From: Tomocerus qinae
Taxonomy: Eukaryota > Arthropoda > Collembola > Entomobryomorpha > Tomoceridae
Length of the DNA stretch: 64,000 nucleotides
Direction: 5' to 3'
NCBI GenBank assembly: GCA_020055645.1
Contig: CM034546.1
Location: 42,098,001 to 42,162,000 of the forward strand
Shown: piece after piece, positions 35,923 through 47,494 of the stretch
How positions within the stretch are numbered: the stretch's first letter is position 1
Layout: the number at the start of each line of letters is the position of its first letter
Program-made: the position numbers and the translations under genes
The notes under the pieces: model-generated
Told to the model about the DNA's origin: nothing
The model's database searches: none
Seen by the model: only the letters and a program-made list of their open reading frames with translations

Positions 35923-36191
35923 ACTGTGAGAAAACAAACATCTCCGCTAGGGATATAAACTCAGAGGTAGGAATGATTAAGGATAATTTTAAACAGAAAG
36001 GTAAGATAGGTAGTCAAATCAGGACGAAGAGGACAAAAAAGTTATCACACACGGCTGGTATATCGAAGCTGGCACCTCTCGCAATCCGGGCAAGTATTCT
36101 AACCATTAAACTACATATGCGTATAGGAAATAAGGAAAGAATTAAGAAGAGTCATACTGATGTGAATCTTATTCACATTATCTTTCTTACA
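35923..36191 (-). mobile_element. 269-bp insertion with a tRNA-like segment (SINE-like)
   Basis: Inserted in a repeat that elsewhere reads gatactttattacatag, with ATACT duplicated (35918-35922, 36192-36196). Read on the minus strand, about 36115 to 36045 resembles a degenerate tRNA: a box A-like TAGTTTAATGGTTAG, an anticodon-arm-like region, and a box B-like GCTTCGATA. That suggests a tRNA-derived SINE. The T arm is imperfect and no A-rich tail is seen, so the class is tentative. Confidence 0.45.
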
Positions 36192-36289
36192 ATACTTTAT
36201 TACATAGAAGAGGTAGTATTGTTTTCTACAATAGGAATTAAACCATGTCACGTATATATACTTACTATGGTGTATATGTTTCGGTAAAA

Positions 36290-36900
36290 TTAGTATATTT
36301 GTAGTCTAAAACTCACAAGATCCTTCACCTATAAAATTATAACTAACTATTTAAGCTAAATGTTCAAAGTTATCACTCAATTAAAATATTGGATTTTATC
36401 TTATGAACATGACGTGGGTAGAACTTAATACTTTTCTTTTACTTCTAAACACAAATACGTTACTCGCCGTATTATAATGGGATATTAAATATTTTAGTGT
36501 TAAGCGGATTGGTGTTATTCTATTTCCATGCTAGATGAATTCAACCTAATCTATCTTGTCACAGTCTGCGCTTGTAGAAATAATAGTACGGGTTTTAATT
36601 CCTATAGGACAGGTATTAAAACCTATCCGTGCCTAACCTATCAGCTTTTAAATATAATATAATTGAAAGCGATTTAATTTAAAGTTAAGACTTTTGATTT
36701 GTTTCCAATAATTGTCTTAAAAGGCAATTTATACTCTCGGATCATTAAACTACAATTTATTTGGTCGTTGAATTCCAAGAAAACTAGAAATAATGTTATT
36801 ATAGAGTCACCTAATATAACGTTGAGACAATTTTTGTGGAATCCTAAATTTCAGGTGTTTATTCTTGACATTTATCAGTAGAGATTGATATTCCATTTTC
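36290..36900 (+). repeat. 5'-flank module P in front of receptor E
   Basis: Complete module, closest to the one before receptor A (11330-12000), in line with A and E being the same receptor subtype. Confidence 0.6.
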
Positions 36901-37054
36901 AAAATTTCATTGAAATAGCTGTTTAAGGTAAATTGTATCTGAAAAGTATTTATTTGAATATTTCCTGTGAATAGTAGTTAGTAGGTCATCAATTTGTTCA
37001 TAATCTACGATTGTAGCCAATTGTAAATAATTTCATGGCTATAACAATTTGACA

Positions 37055-38441
37055 ATGGTAAAAGCCATTTCGAAAGCAATATTTTCGTGGCATGTGAAGT
37101 GGGGCGATTTGTGCGGAGGTGTGCCTTATCATTGGAATTCAAATTGTCCTGAAAAATATTTAGAATGGTCTACAAATAAATGGGTCAAGTTGAAATGGTA
37201 TCTTTTTGTGCTGTATACACACATTTATTGGTTTTATCTACTGGCCAGAGCCATATATGAGACATTTCATGGCAACACCATTTATATTGGTTTAAGTTAC
37301 GTCTGGGTTTTAGCAGTGGCCATTCTGGTGGTCTTCATTCACGTAACAATATTCAAGAGGAATACAATGAAAACACTAAATGTCATGTTTAGGACACTCT
37401 CTCAATTGCGAAGTAAGTTAATACCTAAAACATCTTACTGATAATACGAATTATAATGAAATTATATAACATAATATTATCATGAAATATAAACTGACGA
37501 CTACTACATGTTGTAATTTGTTTAACGCATAATTATTGTTTTTCATTAGAGAAATACTTTAAAAGGAAATATCGAAACAGGGTAGATGCAGTAGATGTAT
37601 CCCTCTTACTGGGATTTCTAGTTGCCGTCACTTATCCAATCGTATTTGGATGTGGAATATTCATGATCCCATTCAGTCCATTATTCATAACGTCACTACT
37701 TGACCCTACCGACTTCAGCTATTTCTCCTTCACACTTTTGTCGTCACTCCATATTTGGTTCGCCTTTTGTGGATTTGGATTAGCATTTTTTCATGTGGCA
37801 GTTGCAGTTTTGTGTTGCCCTAATTTCAAAGTTTTCTTTGATGAATTGAGGTAATTTTAAATTAAGCAACAGCAATAAATTTACTGTATTGACATATACT
37901 GATGATATAATAAAATATGAAAACTTTCTAATTCTTCTGTAGTTTTGGTGGAAAAAATTACCGAACGGAAGATACATTTAGAGATACGACAAACGTAAGC
38001 AAAATCTATCGATTACTACAGCTAATCATCCTCGATGCCAACAGCGTGTACAATGTTAGTTTTTTCGTTTGCAACTTCTTATTCAAAAAGCAACTCTACT
38101 TGGCTAACTATTTACTCATCCTGCACCATTCTCGTATGGATACTGTCATGTTAGTACTGTGTTTACTGTGGGCTATCTTAATGTTAATTGCCTGGTTGAT
38201 GCTACTTTTCACGACTTCCATGGTATTTGAATCTTCATTCTCATGTATCCAGTCTTGGAAATACTGTTCAGTTTCTTATCGGTCCAACAACGAAAAACTC
38301 ATTTTCAAGAAATTTGTTAAATCTTCTCCACCGTGTAAATTTTATATTGGCCGATTTGCAATCATAAGGAGAAACAAACTAATCAAATTTTTATATTCTA
38401 TTAGTTTAGGTACAATGCAGGCAATTTTAACATTCGGCTAA
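37055..38441 (+). CDS. Seven-helix chemoreceptor, array copy E (intact)
   Basis: Exons 37055-37412, 37550-37850 and 37943-38441 join in phases 1 and 2 to 385 residues. Exon 1 is one codon shorter than in B and F because one of two adjacent Leu codons is missing. It is the only complete member of the A/C/E subtype, which differs from B/F in exon 1 (GNTIYIGLSYVWVLAVAI), exon 2 (CGFGLAFFHVAVAVLCCPNF) and exon 3 (NVSFFVCNFLFKKQLYLANY), and has FYIGRFAIIRR in the C-terminal loop. Seven hydrophobic segments fit a gustatory/odorant-type channel subunit in the plasma membrane. Substitutions between subtypes fall largely in membrane segments, where ligand pockets of this superfamily lie, so different ligands are plausible but unproven. 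Confidence 0.8.
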
Positions 38442-39401
38442 GATTTTTTTAATGAAAGATGTATAGATTTATTTCACAATACGTACTATATGTACCTAAA
38501 TGCATGAAATAGTAAAAAGTCTAGTAATTAAAACGTGTTTGCCATGCTAGGTACACATAAATTGCGACACAGAATTTCGATGACTAGACTGTAGCGAATG
38601 TAATTTGCGTTAATATGCTTCGCACACAAAGGTGCGGAAAATTATAAATTACACTTAATAGATAATATTTAATATTAAAAATATTAAACTTGCTAATTAA
38701 GAGATTTTAATTATGTTGTTAAAATGCGGAAAGAATATAATATGATAGTTTATTACATAGCAAGGGGTACCATTGTTTCTTTAAAAAGGAAATAAAACCA
38801 TGTCACCTACATAAACTTACTATGGCGTATGTGGTTTGGTAAAATTAGTATATTAATATTCTTAAACTCACAAGCTCCTTCACCTATAAAATTATACCCA
38901 ACTATTTAAGGTTATTGTCCAGAGTTATCACTCAATTATAAAGGTTATTATATGAACATGACATGGGTTGGACTTGCTCTTCTTCCACTTCCAAAGAAAA
39001 AAGTCTTACTCCGAGTCGTATTATAACGATATAATATTCAATATTTTAGTGCTAAGCGGATCGGTGTTAGTGGTGTTGCCCTGTTTGCATATTATGCGAA
39101 TTTAACCGAATCCAGGTTTTCACAGTCTGCGTTTGTAGGAATGTTAGTACGGCTTTAAATTCTTTTAGCACAGTTATTAAAACCTCTGCGTGCCTAAGAA
39201 AACAGCTTTTAAATACATAATAATAAGATGGTAATCGATTTAATTTAAAGTTAAGATTTTTGATTTGTATCTCATAATTGGCTTTTTCTTAAATGGCAAT
39301 TTATACTCCCGGAGAAGCTACAATTTATTCGGTCGTTGAGTTCCAACAAAGTAAGAAATAATATTATTAGACTCAGCTAATATTGAAACCTTATTTCAGA
39401 A
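38442..39401 (+). repeat. Flank repeats after E, ending in module P of a lost receptor
   Basis: The E flank matches the C flank after 29475. A module P copy follows from about 38840 to 39401, containing the short frame near 38951. It breaks off inside ttatttcaga, where foreign sequence starts instead of the approach to receptor exon 1. Confidence 0.6.
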
Positions 39402-40722
39402 ATATGTTCGTTTCCAGGGCATGAAAAAGGCAAAAAGCTACCTTTTTGCTTGCCTTTTTGCCTAGCAAAATCAGCAAAAAGGTGCCTTTTTGCTGTTAAA
39501 TGGGGTAATTAGCAATTGCCATGTTGACAACCAAGAATGTGAACAAGAAATACGATTTAAAAAAACAACAATTCTTATATCTTTAATAATTCGGTCATTC
39601 ATTAGACAGTAAAAAACAATCGAAAACAACAAACTAACATTGAAAACAATTTTAAAAAAACATGAGGAAAAAAACAAGAACCTAGAGCTGTTCTAACCAG
39701 TAGCAGTCAAATAGTGGATATTTTGGTTGAACTGATATATCTCATATAATATTGTACACAATACGCAAATGTTCGACCTGGCTCATTTTTTATTATACGG
39801 TTTGTCACAAATACATTATAAATCATTTTGAATTGTGTTGTATTAGTAATAAATAATTGAATAATCAAAAACTCTAACTAGCATCTGCAATTTATCTGAA
39901 TATTTGAATGTGTAGGACGGGACAGTCTACAAAAGTTAGCTTCAATGAAGTATCACAGGTGGCGGTGACTACTCCAAAAAGGCAACCTGTTTCATGCCTT
40001 GTTCGTTTCACATTTTGTAACTCAAGTTTAAAGAATGCTGAAATATTATGTTACAAAACTTTGCAAAAGTTACAAAAGTGCAAAAGTCAAAAGAAACTCT
40101 TTACGGAGCTGATCATTGTAGTTACAATGTTCATCTTTTACTGCATCAATGCGTAGAACATTTGGGGCCTTTATGGTGGTATTCAGCATTTCAATTTGAA
40201 AATTTTAATGAGAATCTTATGAATGCCTTTTATGAAAGTAAGCACACCGAATTAAAAATGAGTAAAAAATTTGCGAAATTTCTCAAGCTCTTCATGTTTG
40301 CACAGATGTAATGAGCAAAGATTTTGTACGCCAACTCTGCTTTCAATGTTAGAACGTAAGAAGTACAGACTAAAGGTAAATGATTGCAATACAAGTTTTG
40401 TTTTCCTTGGAACAGAGAGTCAATATGCTTTTGGTGTGAACCAAAAAAACTTATATTAAAATGTATAATATCATTGCAGTTCTAAGATGTAACTACTTTA
40501 ATGCATAAGATTAACTGCACCACTTTGTCTGCAGATTTCCTGACGAAATTCTGCTTGATATCCACAGATAAATATCTGCAGACAACAGTATGCACTCTTT
40601 TGCAAGGCATATCTTGTGGAACCGTATCTGTTAATTAAGCGCAGTATCCTGCAGTTGGAATTCCGCAACAATGCAGTAGGGTAAATTAGCTGCAGAATTC
40701 TGCAGGTAGCTATTAATGGGGT
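39402..40722. other. Transposon debris in place of a receptor gene
   Basis: The left neighbour is a receptor 5' flank, and the right neighbour (from about 40723, taagtagtttatttaatgag) begins exactly where a receptor stop codon and 3' flank would be. No receptor exons are present between them. The left edge has a hAT-type end (CAGGGCATGAAAAAGGC at 39415), an aaaaggcaaaaag palindromic zone and an En/Spm-like coding remnant. The right part (40500-40715) is rich in ctgcag/ctgcagg repeats. Insertion plus deletion apparently erased a seventh receptor. Confidence 0.6.
40048..40311 (+). pseudogene. Fragment of an En/Spm-type transposase-associated protein
   Basis: The translation contains YNVHLLLHQCVEHLGPLWWY, then SAFQFENFNENLM. 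This H-L-L-H...GPLW.YS.F.FE..N pattern is what I associate with the C-terminal conserved region of tnp2-type En/Spm (CACTA) transposases. Only about 60 residues remain recognisable, without flanking domains or ends, so it is a dead remnant. The identification is from motif memory only. Confidence 0.5.
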
Positions 40723-41650
40723 AAGTAGTTTATTTAATGAGATATGTATAGTTTTTTTCGCAACATGTATCTAAATGCTTAAATATCGAAGTCCATTAAA
40801 CTTAAAACGTATTGGCCTAAAAAATATAGCAGTTAGATAAAACTATTGTTATAGATTGACTTGTTTTAAATGTATGCTTTTGGAGTGACTGCCTGGAATG
40901 TAATCACAAATATTATTGAAATGGGATATTAAATATTATAGTGATCGGCTGAGGGCCGAAGTATGTGTTTTCTTTTATATCGATACAGTAAATGGAATTC
41001 TACTTCATGCTTTGTATATCACATTCCACTTACTACGTGTGTATGCAGGACAGTTTTGTGGAATTCAAGTATGCTTTACTTCGCATACAAAATGTATAGT
41101 TTCATGATGAAGGGTCAAAAGGTACAACATACAGTGTGTAATAAAGATACGCGTGGCCACATGTAATCTATGCATGAGCAGTTCTGGTTAGAGTCCCTGT
41201 TTATTGTGTTGCAGGACGAGAGTAAAATAGTAGTACCGTAGTTTTTTAATAATCATTACATATTTACACATACTGTAGTGTATGGTTGTCGCCTGTCTAG
41301 ACAAACGACTAATTTAGGTGAAGAATCGTAGTTACCACCAACCAAAAGTTTTAACCTAATTGAGACCTAAAAAATTAACAAGGGCTTTTCAAAAAACCGC
41401 TTTTTTGAATTAAGGCAAACTTAGAAGTTTTTCCGAAGCAGTAACTTTGACTTTTGCAACAAATTGGCCTTTGAACATTTAGAAGAAATTGATAAGAATG
41501 TTTGATCAAAATTATCCTACAAAATAAAGGAACTGTTATGAACACAAACGCATAGTTTTCATATCTAATAACCCAAGCTTCCTGACTGAAGAAAGGAGTG
41601 GACTTTAATATTTTGGTCAAAATAATAATACAGTCCAGTAATTATAGGTC
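40723..41650 (+). repeat. Receptor 3'-flank module of the lost locus
   Basis: Landmarks match the flanks after A and B: the ccgagggccgaagtatg block near 40950 and tcgtagttaccacc near 41328. The junction ggtcattatacc at 41648 is the uninterrupted form of the site occupied by the 3.26-kb element at 14818-18080, and 41631-41645 is the empty form of the 14386 insertion. Confidence 0.65.
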
Positions 41651-41754
41651 ATTATACCACAATATATCTTGTTTTGCTGGGTCAGTAAAAATCTCTGTTA
41701 TAATAGTATGGGAAAAATTGTAATTATTATATAATCTAATCATACCTTAAACTC

Positions 41755-41975
41755 GAATTTAAAAAAAAATGAATCCTTCACGTTTAACTCTAGTATTCGA
41801 TGGCACTCAGCGGCCAAAAATTGTTATCTGGTCAAGTTTATAAGTTTATCATGACCCAAATTGTGTCTAATCGCGCATTGTGTTACATGTATTCAACTTT
41901 TGAAATGTTTAACCAATTATTTAATATCTTTTAAAAAACATTAGCAGGTACACCTTTTTATTTAGAGACAACACC
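41755..41975 (-). pseudogene. Relic of the monooxygenase last exon and intron 7 (copy 2)
   Basis: Sequence such as agtattcgatggcactcagc, ttgttatctgg and catgacccaaattgtgtc matches exon 8 of the flavin monooxygenase (47495-47639), followed by intron 7-like sequence (atttaatatcttttaaaaaa). No MITE interrupts this copy. It is frameshifted and has substitutions. It lies downstream of the lost receptor, in the same relative place as the intact gene beyond receptor F. Confidence 0.7.
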
Positions 41976-42199
41976 GTATTGTAAACCTAACAGTTAATGG
42001 GTAAAGAATTCGCGGCACAAAATGATATCAGCCGATCTCTATACGCTGAGCAGTATGCGCTGAGAGCAATCTGTACCAAAATAATTCCAACTTTTATACA
42101 AAAAAAGCAAATTAGTTATCAGTGTGACAGTAGAATCATTTTTGTTGGGATTGAGACAAGGGCCAACAAATGCTTACCCATCCACTTTTAATTATATGC

Positions 42200-45100
42200 C
42201 CAAAATTGATTTAGTTTAATGCAATGAATTTTGACTTGTTTATCATAGTACAGTTTCATATAATGTATCGCTGAATGTATACAGACTTTACAACTTAGTC
42301 AATCTTTCAACTTATTTTAGTCTTCACATTCATCTATGTAGAATGAAGGCAGTTAAAATAATCTCTTCAAATAATTATTAGTCAAGCTAAATTTACTCTG
42401 AAAATGATTTAATTCAATATCTCCTTTAAACAGTAATTCCCAAGTCAATCACTTGCTCATAGACTGGATTGTTTCCAATCGCAAACAAATTCATTTGCAT
42501 AAAAACCCTTTTGAACATTAATTGTACGGTAAAAAATTTTTTGACAGGTATTAATTTTCCTTGCTAGGTGCAGATAAATTGCGACACAGAATTTCGATGA
42601 CAGTAGCGAATGTAATTTGCGTTAAAGGTGCGGAAAATTATAAATTATACTTAATAGTTGATATTTTAGTATATGAAATATTAAACTTGCTTTAATAGAT
42701 TTTAATCATGATATTAAAATGCTGAAAGATTATATTATGATACTTTATTACATAGTAAAGGTACTATGGACTATGGTGTATGTGTTTCGGTAAAATTAGT
42801 ATACCTATTTATTTTCTTAAACTGGCAAGATCCTTCACCTATAAAATTATACCCAAATATTTAAAGTTATTGTTCAGAGTTATCACTCAATTTTAAACGT
42901 TATTATATGAACATGACATGGGTTGGACTTGCTCTTCTACTTTTTATCGAATGTAAAAACAAAGCGCCAGCAAGTCGTAAGAGCACGTAATTTTCTCTGA
43001 ATTATTGAAATGTTGTTCTTATTGACTTGATTCATTTACTTTAATCGCAGACACTTACTTCAGACAAAAATATGTTTATGTTGATGCCTGTAAGTGACTT
43101 AATGAAGTGACTAACCAAGACTATTATAACCCGTAATTGTAATTAGGTTAATTTTCTGTAAGTACATTTAATATGTCCATTCGATACAAAACTAATAGCA
43201 GAGGGACATTAAATTATAAATATAGTAATACAAACTTTGATGTTTGAAGACTGGCTTGAATAAGCGGTGGTAAGGCCAGTTGGGATTGAAATGAGACAAG
43301 ACAAGGGATAATAAATATATATCTAACCCAGCCGACCTTTTACATGTACTAAATCGATTTAGTTTAATACCAAGAATTTTGACTTGTTTATCATAACATA
43401 GTTTCATATATTGTATCGCTGATGCAGGAGAAGTGAGAAGTTTGCAATGTATTCCACTTTGAAATCATTTTAGTCTTCACTTTTGTTAATAGAGAATGAA
43501 GACAGTAAAAAGTATTTATTCAAATAGCTATGGTCACAATAAACTTACTCTTCAACTGGTTTAATTTAAACAGTAGTACAGAAGTCAGCAATTTGCTGAT
43601 AATCGGCAATTGCTCCTAATTGCAAATCAATTCATGGACATAACAAGCCATTTATGTACTTAATTGTACGATAATATACTTTTAATAGGTACTTATACCT
43701 ATTATAGTTATTAGTCGAGGTAAATTTACTCTGAAAATGATTTAATTGAAAATCTCATTTAAACAATAATTCACCAAGTCAACCATTTGCTCATAATCTG
43801 CGATTGCTCCCAATCCACAAGCAAATTCATTGACGTAATCCATTTTTGAACTTTAATTGTATATGCACGGTAAAACATTTTTAACAGGTATTAATCTTCC
43901 TTGCTAGATGCAGATAAATTGCGATATGGAATTGTGATGACTGTAGCGAATGTAATTTGCGGTAATATGCTTCACACACAAATTATAAATTATACTTAAT
44001 AGCTGATATTTTAGTATATGAAATATTGAACTTGCTTTGATAGATTTTAATCATGATATTAAAATGCGAAGGAATATATTATGATACTTTATTACATAGT
44101 AGAGGTAGCATTGTTTCTTTACAAAGGGAATTTTAAGCAATGTCACCTACATAAACTTACTATGGTTTATGTGTTTTGGTAAAATTAGTATATTTATTTT
44201 CTTAAAATCACAAGATCCTTCACCTATAAAATTATATCTAACTATTTAAGGTTATTTTCCAGAGTTATCATTCTCAATTATAAAGGTTATTACATGAACA
44301 TGCAATGGGTTGGACATGCTCTTCTACTTCCAAAGAAAAAAGTCTTGCTCGCTGCATTGTAGCGATATAATATTCAGTATTATAGTGCTAAGCGGATTGG
44401 TGTTATCCTGTTTCCATATTAGGTGAATTCAACCGAATCCAGCTTTTCACAATTTGCGTTTGTAGGAATGTTAGTACGGGTTAACATTCTTTTAGCACAG
44501 TTATTAAAACCTATCCGTGCCTAAGCTATATCAACTTTTACGTACATAAACTTGGTGTACGTGTTTTTGTAAAATTAGCATATATTCTTAAACTCACAAT
44601 GTCCTTCACCTATAAAATTATACCCAACTATTTGAAGTTATTGTCCAGAGTTATCACCCAATTATAAAAGTTATTATATGAACATGACATGGGTAGGACT
44701 TGCTCTTCTTCAACTTCCAAAGAAAAAAGTCTTGCGTCTTGCTCCATATTAGGTGAATTTAACCGAATCCAGCTTTTCGCATCACAGTCTGCGTTTGTAG
44801 GAATGTTAGTACGGGAATTCCTATAGGAAAGTTAATAAAATACCTTTCCGAACCTAAGCTATCAGCTTGTAAATATGTAATGGAAAGCGATTTAATTTAA
44901 AGTTAAGACTTTTGATTTGTTTTTGTCTGTGTCTTAAATGGCAATTTATACTCCCGGATCATTAAACTACAATTTATTCGGTCGTTGAATTCCAACAAAG
45001 GAAGAAATAATGTTATTGGACTAGCTAATGTTGAGACATTATTTCAAAATCCTAAACTCCAGGTGTTCAGTCTTGGCAAAGCTTGAAGCCATTTTCAAAA
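42200..45100 (+). repeat. Flank repeat mosaic upstream of receptor F
   Basis: In order: a block like 18950-19560, a truncated module P (42790-42940), module M copy 3 (42944-43400), further blocks like 43900, a partial module P (44180-44540) and a module P with an internal deletion (44560-45100) leading to F. The short frame beginning ATGAACATG recurs near 44293 and 44679. No receptor exons other than F are present. Confidence 0.6.
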
Positions 45101-45257
45101 TTTATTGAAGTTTATTTATATTTATTCATGTTTAGTTGTATCTGAATAGGATTTATTTGAATATTTCCTGTGAATAGTAGTTAACAGGTCATCTAATTGG
45201 TCATAATCTACGATTGCTCCCAATTGCAAATAATTTCATGGACACAACAATTTGACA

Positions 45258-46629
45258 ATGGTAAAAGCCATTTCGAAAACAATATTTTCGTGGTATGTGA
45301 AGTGGGGCAATTTCTGCGGAGGTGTGCCTTATCATTGGAATTCAAGTTGTCCTGAAAAATATTTAGAATGGTCTACAAATAAATGGGTCAAGTTGAAATG
45401 GTTTGTCTTTGTACTGTATGCACACATTTATTGGTTCTACCTTTTGGCCAGAGCTATATATGAGACATTTCATAGTGACATCATTTCTGTTTGTGCGAGT
45501 TACGTCTGGGTTTTAGCCATGACGGTTCAGGTGATCATTATCCACGTAACAATATTCAAGAGGAATACAATGAAAACACTACTAAATGTCGTCTTTAGGA
45601 CACTCTCTCAATTGCGAAGTAAGTCAACAAGTTAAAATGTTACTAATAAGGGAAATGATAATTTTAACATTATATTATCATGAAATGTAAGCTGACAACT
45701 AATGTTATAATTTGTTTAACGCAATATTATTGTTTTTCATTAGAAAAATATTTTAAAAAGGAATATCGAAACAAGATTGATGCAGTAGATGTTTCCCTCT
45801 TACTTGGGTTCCTAGTTGCCGTCACTTATCCAATCGTATTTGGATGTGGAATATTCATGACCCCATTCAATCCAATATTCATAACGTCACTACTTGACCC
45901 TGCCGACTTCAGCTATTTCTACTTCACGCTTTTGGCGTCACTCCATATATGGTGCGTATTTTGTCTATTTGGATTGGGAATGTTTCATGTAGCGGTTGCG
46001 GTTATTTGTTGTCCGAATTACAAAGTTTTCTTTGAGGAATTAAGGTAATTTTATATTAAGCAATAAAAATGAATTTACTAAATTGACCTACACTGTTAAC
46101 ATAATAAGAAACTTTCTACTACCATTGTAGTTTTGGCAGAAAAATGTACCGGACGGAAGATACATTTAGAGATTCGACAAATGTACCCAAAATCTATCGA
46201 TTACTACAGCTAATTGTCATCGATGCCAACAGCGTCTATAATTTATACTTTTTCGCATCCAACTTTATATTCAAGAGACAACTGTACTTGGCTAACTATT
46301 TACTCATCCTGCACCATTCTGAGATGGATACTGCTATGTTTGTACTGTTTTTGTTATGGGCTATCTTTATGTCTATTGTCTGGTTGATGGCACTCTTCAC
46401 AACTTCTATGGTATTTGAATCGTCACTCTCATGTATCCAATCTTGGAAATTTAGACCGGTTCTATATCGTTCCAATGACGAAAAAGTCATTTTCAAGAAA
46501 TTTGTTAAATCTTCTCAACCATGTAAATTTTGTATCGGTCAATTTGCAATTATAAGGAGAAACAAACTAATCAAATATTTGTATTCCATTAGTTTAGGTA
46601 CAATGCAGGCAATTTTAACATTCGGCTAA
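45258..46629 (+). CDS. Seven-helix chemoreceptor, array copy F (intact)
   Basis: Exons 45258-45618, 45744-46044 and 46131-46629 are each identical in length to those of B, and splice in phases 1 and 2 to 386 residues ending LTFG. All frames are open and the splice sites are canonical (A|GTAAGT donor in exon 1). Helices include WFVFVLYAHIYWFYLLARAI in exon 1, VSLLLGFLVAVTYPIVFGCG in exon 2, and FLLWAIFMSIVWLMALFTTS in exon 3. The C-terminal loop has KKFVKSSQPCKFCIGQFAII. It is the last gene of the array and lies 866 bp from the convergent flavin monooxygenase. That arrangement is probably ancestral, because relics of the enzyme gene occur after other array positions. Confidence 0.82.
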
Positions 46630-47494
46630 GTCATTTATTTAATGAGATATGTATAGTTTTATTTGTTTTATTTCGCAAAATGTATCTAAATGCTTAAATA
46701 TCGAAGCCCGTTACTTAAAACGTGTTTTCCGAACCAATATATTAGTTAGGTAAAACTATTGCAATAGATTGACTTGTTATATATATATTATGCTTTTGAA
46801 GTGACTGGAATGTAACCACATATATTATTGAAATGGGCTATTAAATATTTTAGTTCTCTGCCCAGGTATGTATTTTTCTTTGCATAAAGTAAATGGAATG
46901 ATGAGCGGTATATAAAGGTACGACATGGTGTGTGTATAATGATAATAATGTGTGCCCACAGGTTAGCCGTGCATGAGTAGTCCTGGTTAGAGTCCTACTT
47001 TACTGAGTAGCAGGACGAGAGTAGAATAACCTTCCAACTGCACATTTCCAATAATCATTACATATCTACACAGACTGTTATGTATGATTGCCGACTAGCG
47101 ACTGCTTGGTCAGCGACTAATTTAAATAGGAGTCAGAGTCAAAGCCTTAGCTACCACCACAAGTTTCAATTTAGTTGAAACCTAAAAAACGCATAAAGAC
47201 TTTTCAAAAAAATGGCTAAATTTAGAATTTTGGAAAATTTTACGAAGCAAAAACTGTAAATTTGACAACAAATTGATCTTTGAACTTCTGGAGAAAATTA
47301 ATAAGAGTGTCTGTAACAGTAGGAAGACTTTAATATTTAGGTGAAAATGATAATGTAGTACGAACAGTAATTTTGGTTATTTAAACCACAATAGGTGCAT
47401 TAGGTTCTGTTGGGTCATTAAAATTCTGTGTATTATAATAGTTTGGGGAAAAATGTGATCTTATATATAATCTATATAATATATATAATCTTAT
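46630..47494. other. Spacer between receptor F and the monooxygenase
   Basis: Contains the receptor 3'-flank module (tagctaccaccacaag near 47148, shared with 14060 and 41330). It must hold the 3' ends of both convergent transcripts, but no single poly(A) signal stands out. Confidence 0.5.

Noticed and set aside
36045-36121. Functional tRNA gene
   Set aside because: The T arm does not pair properly and the segment lies inside a transposed unit, so it was kept only as SINE-like.
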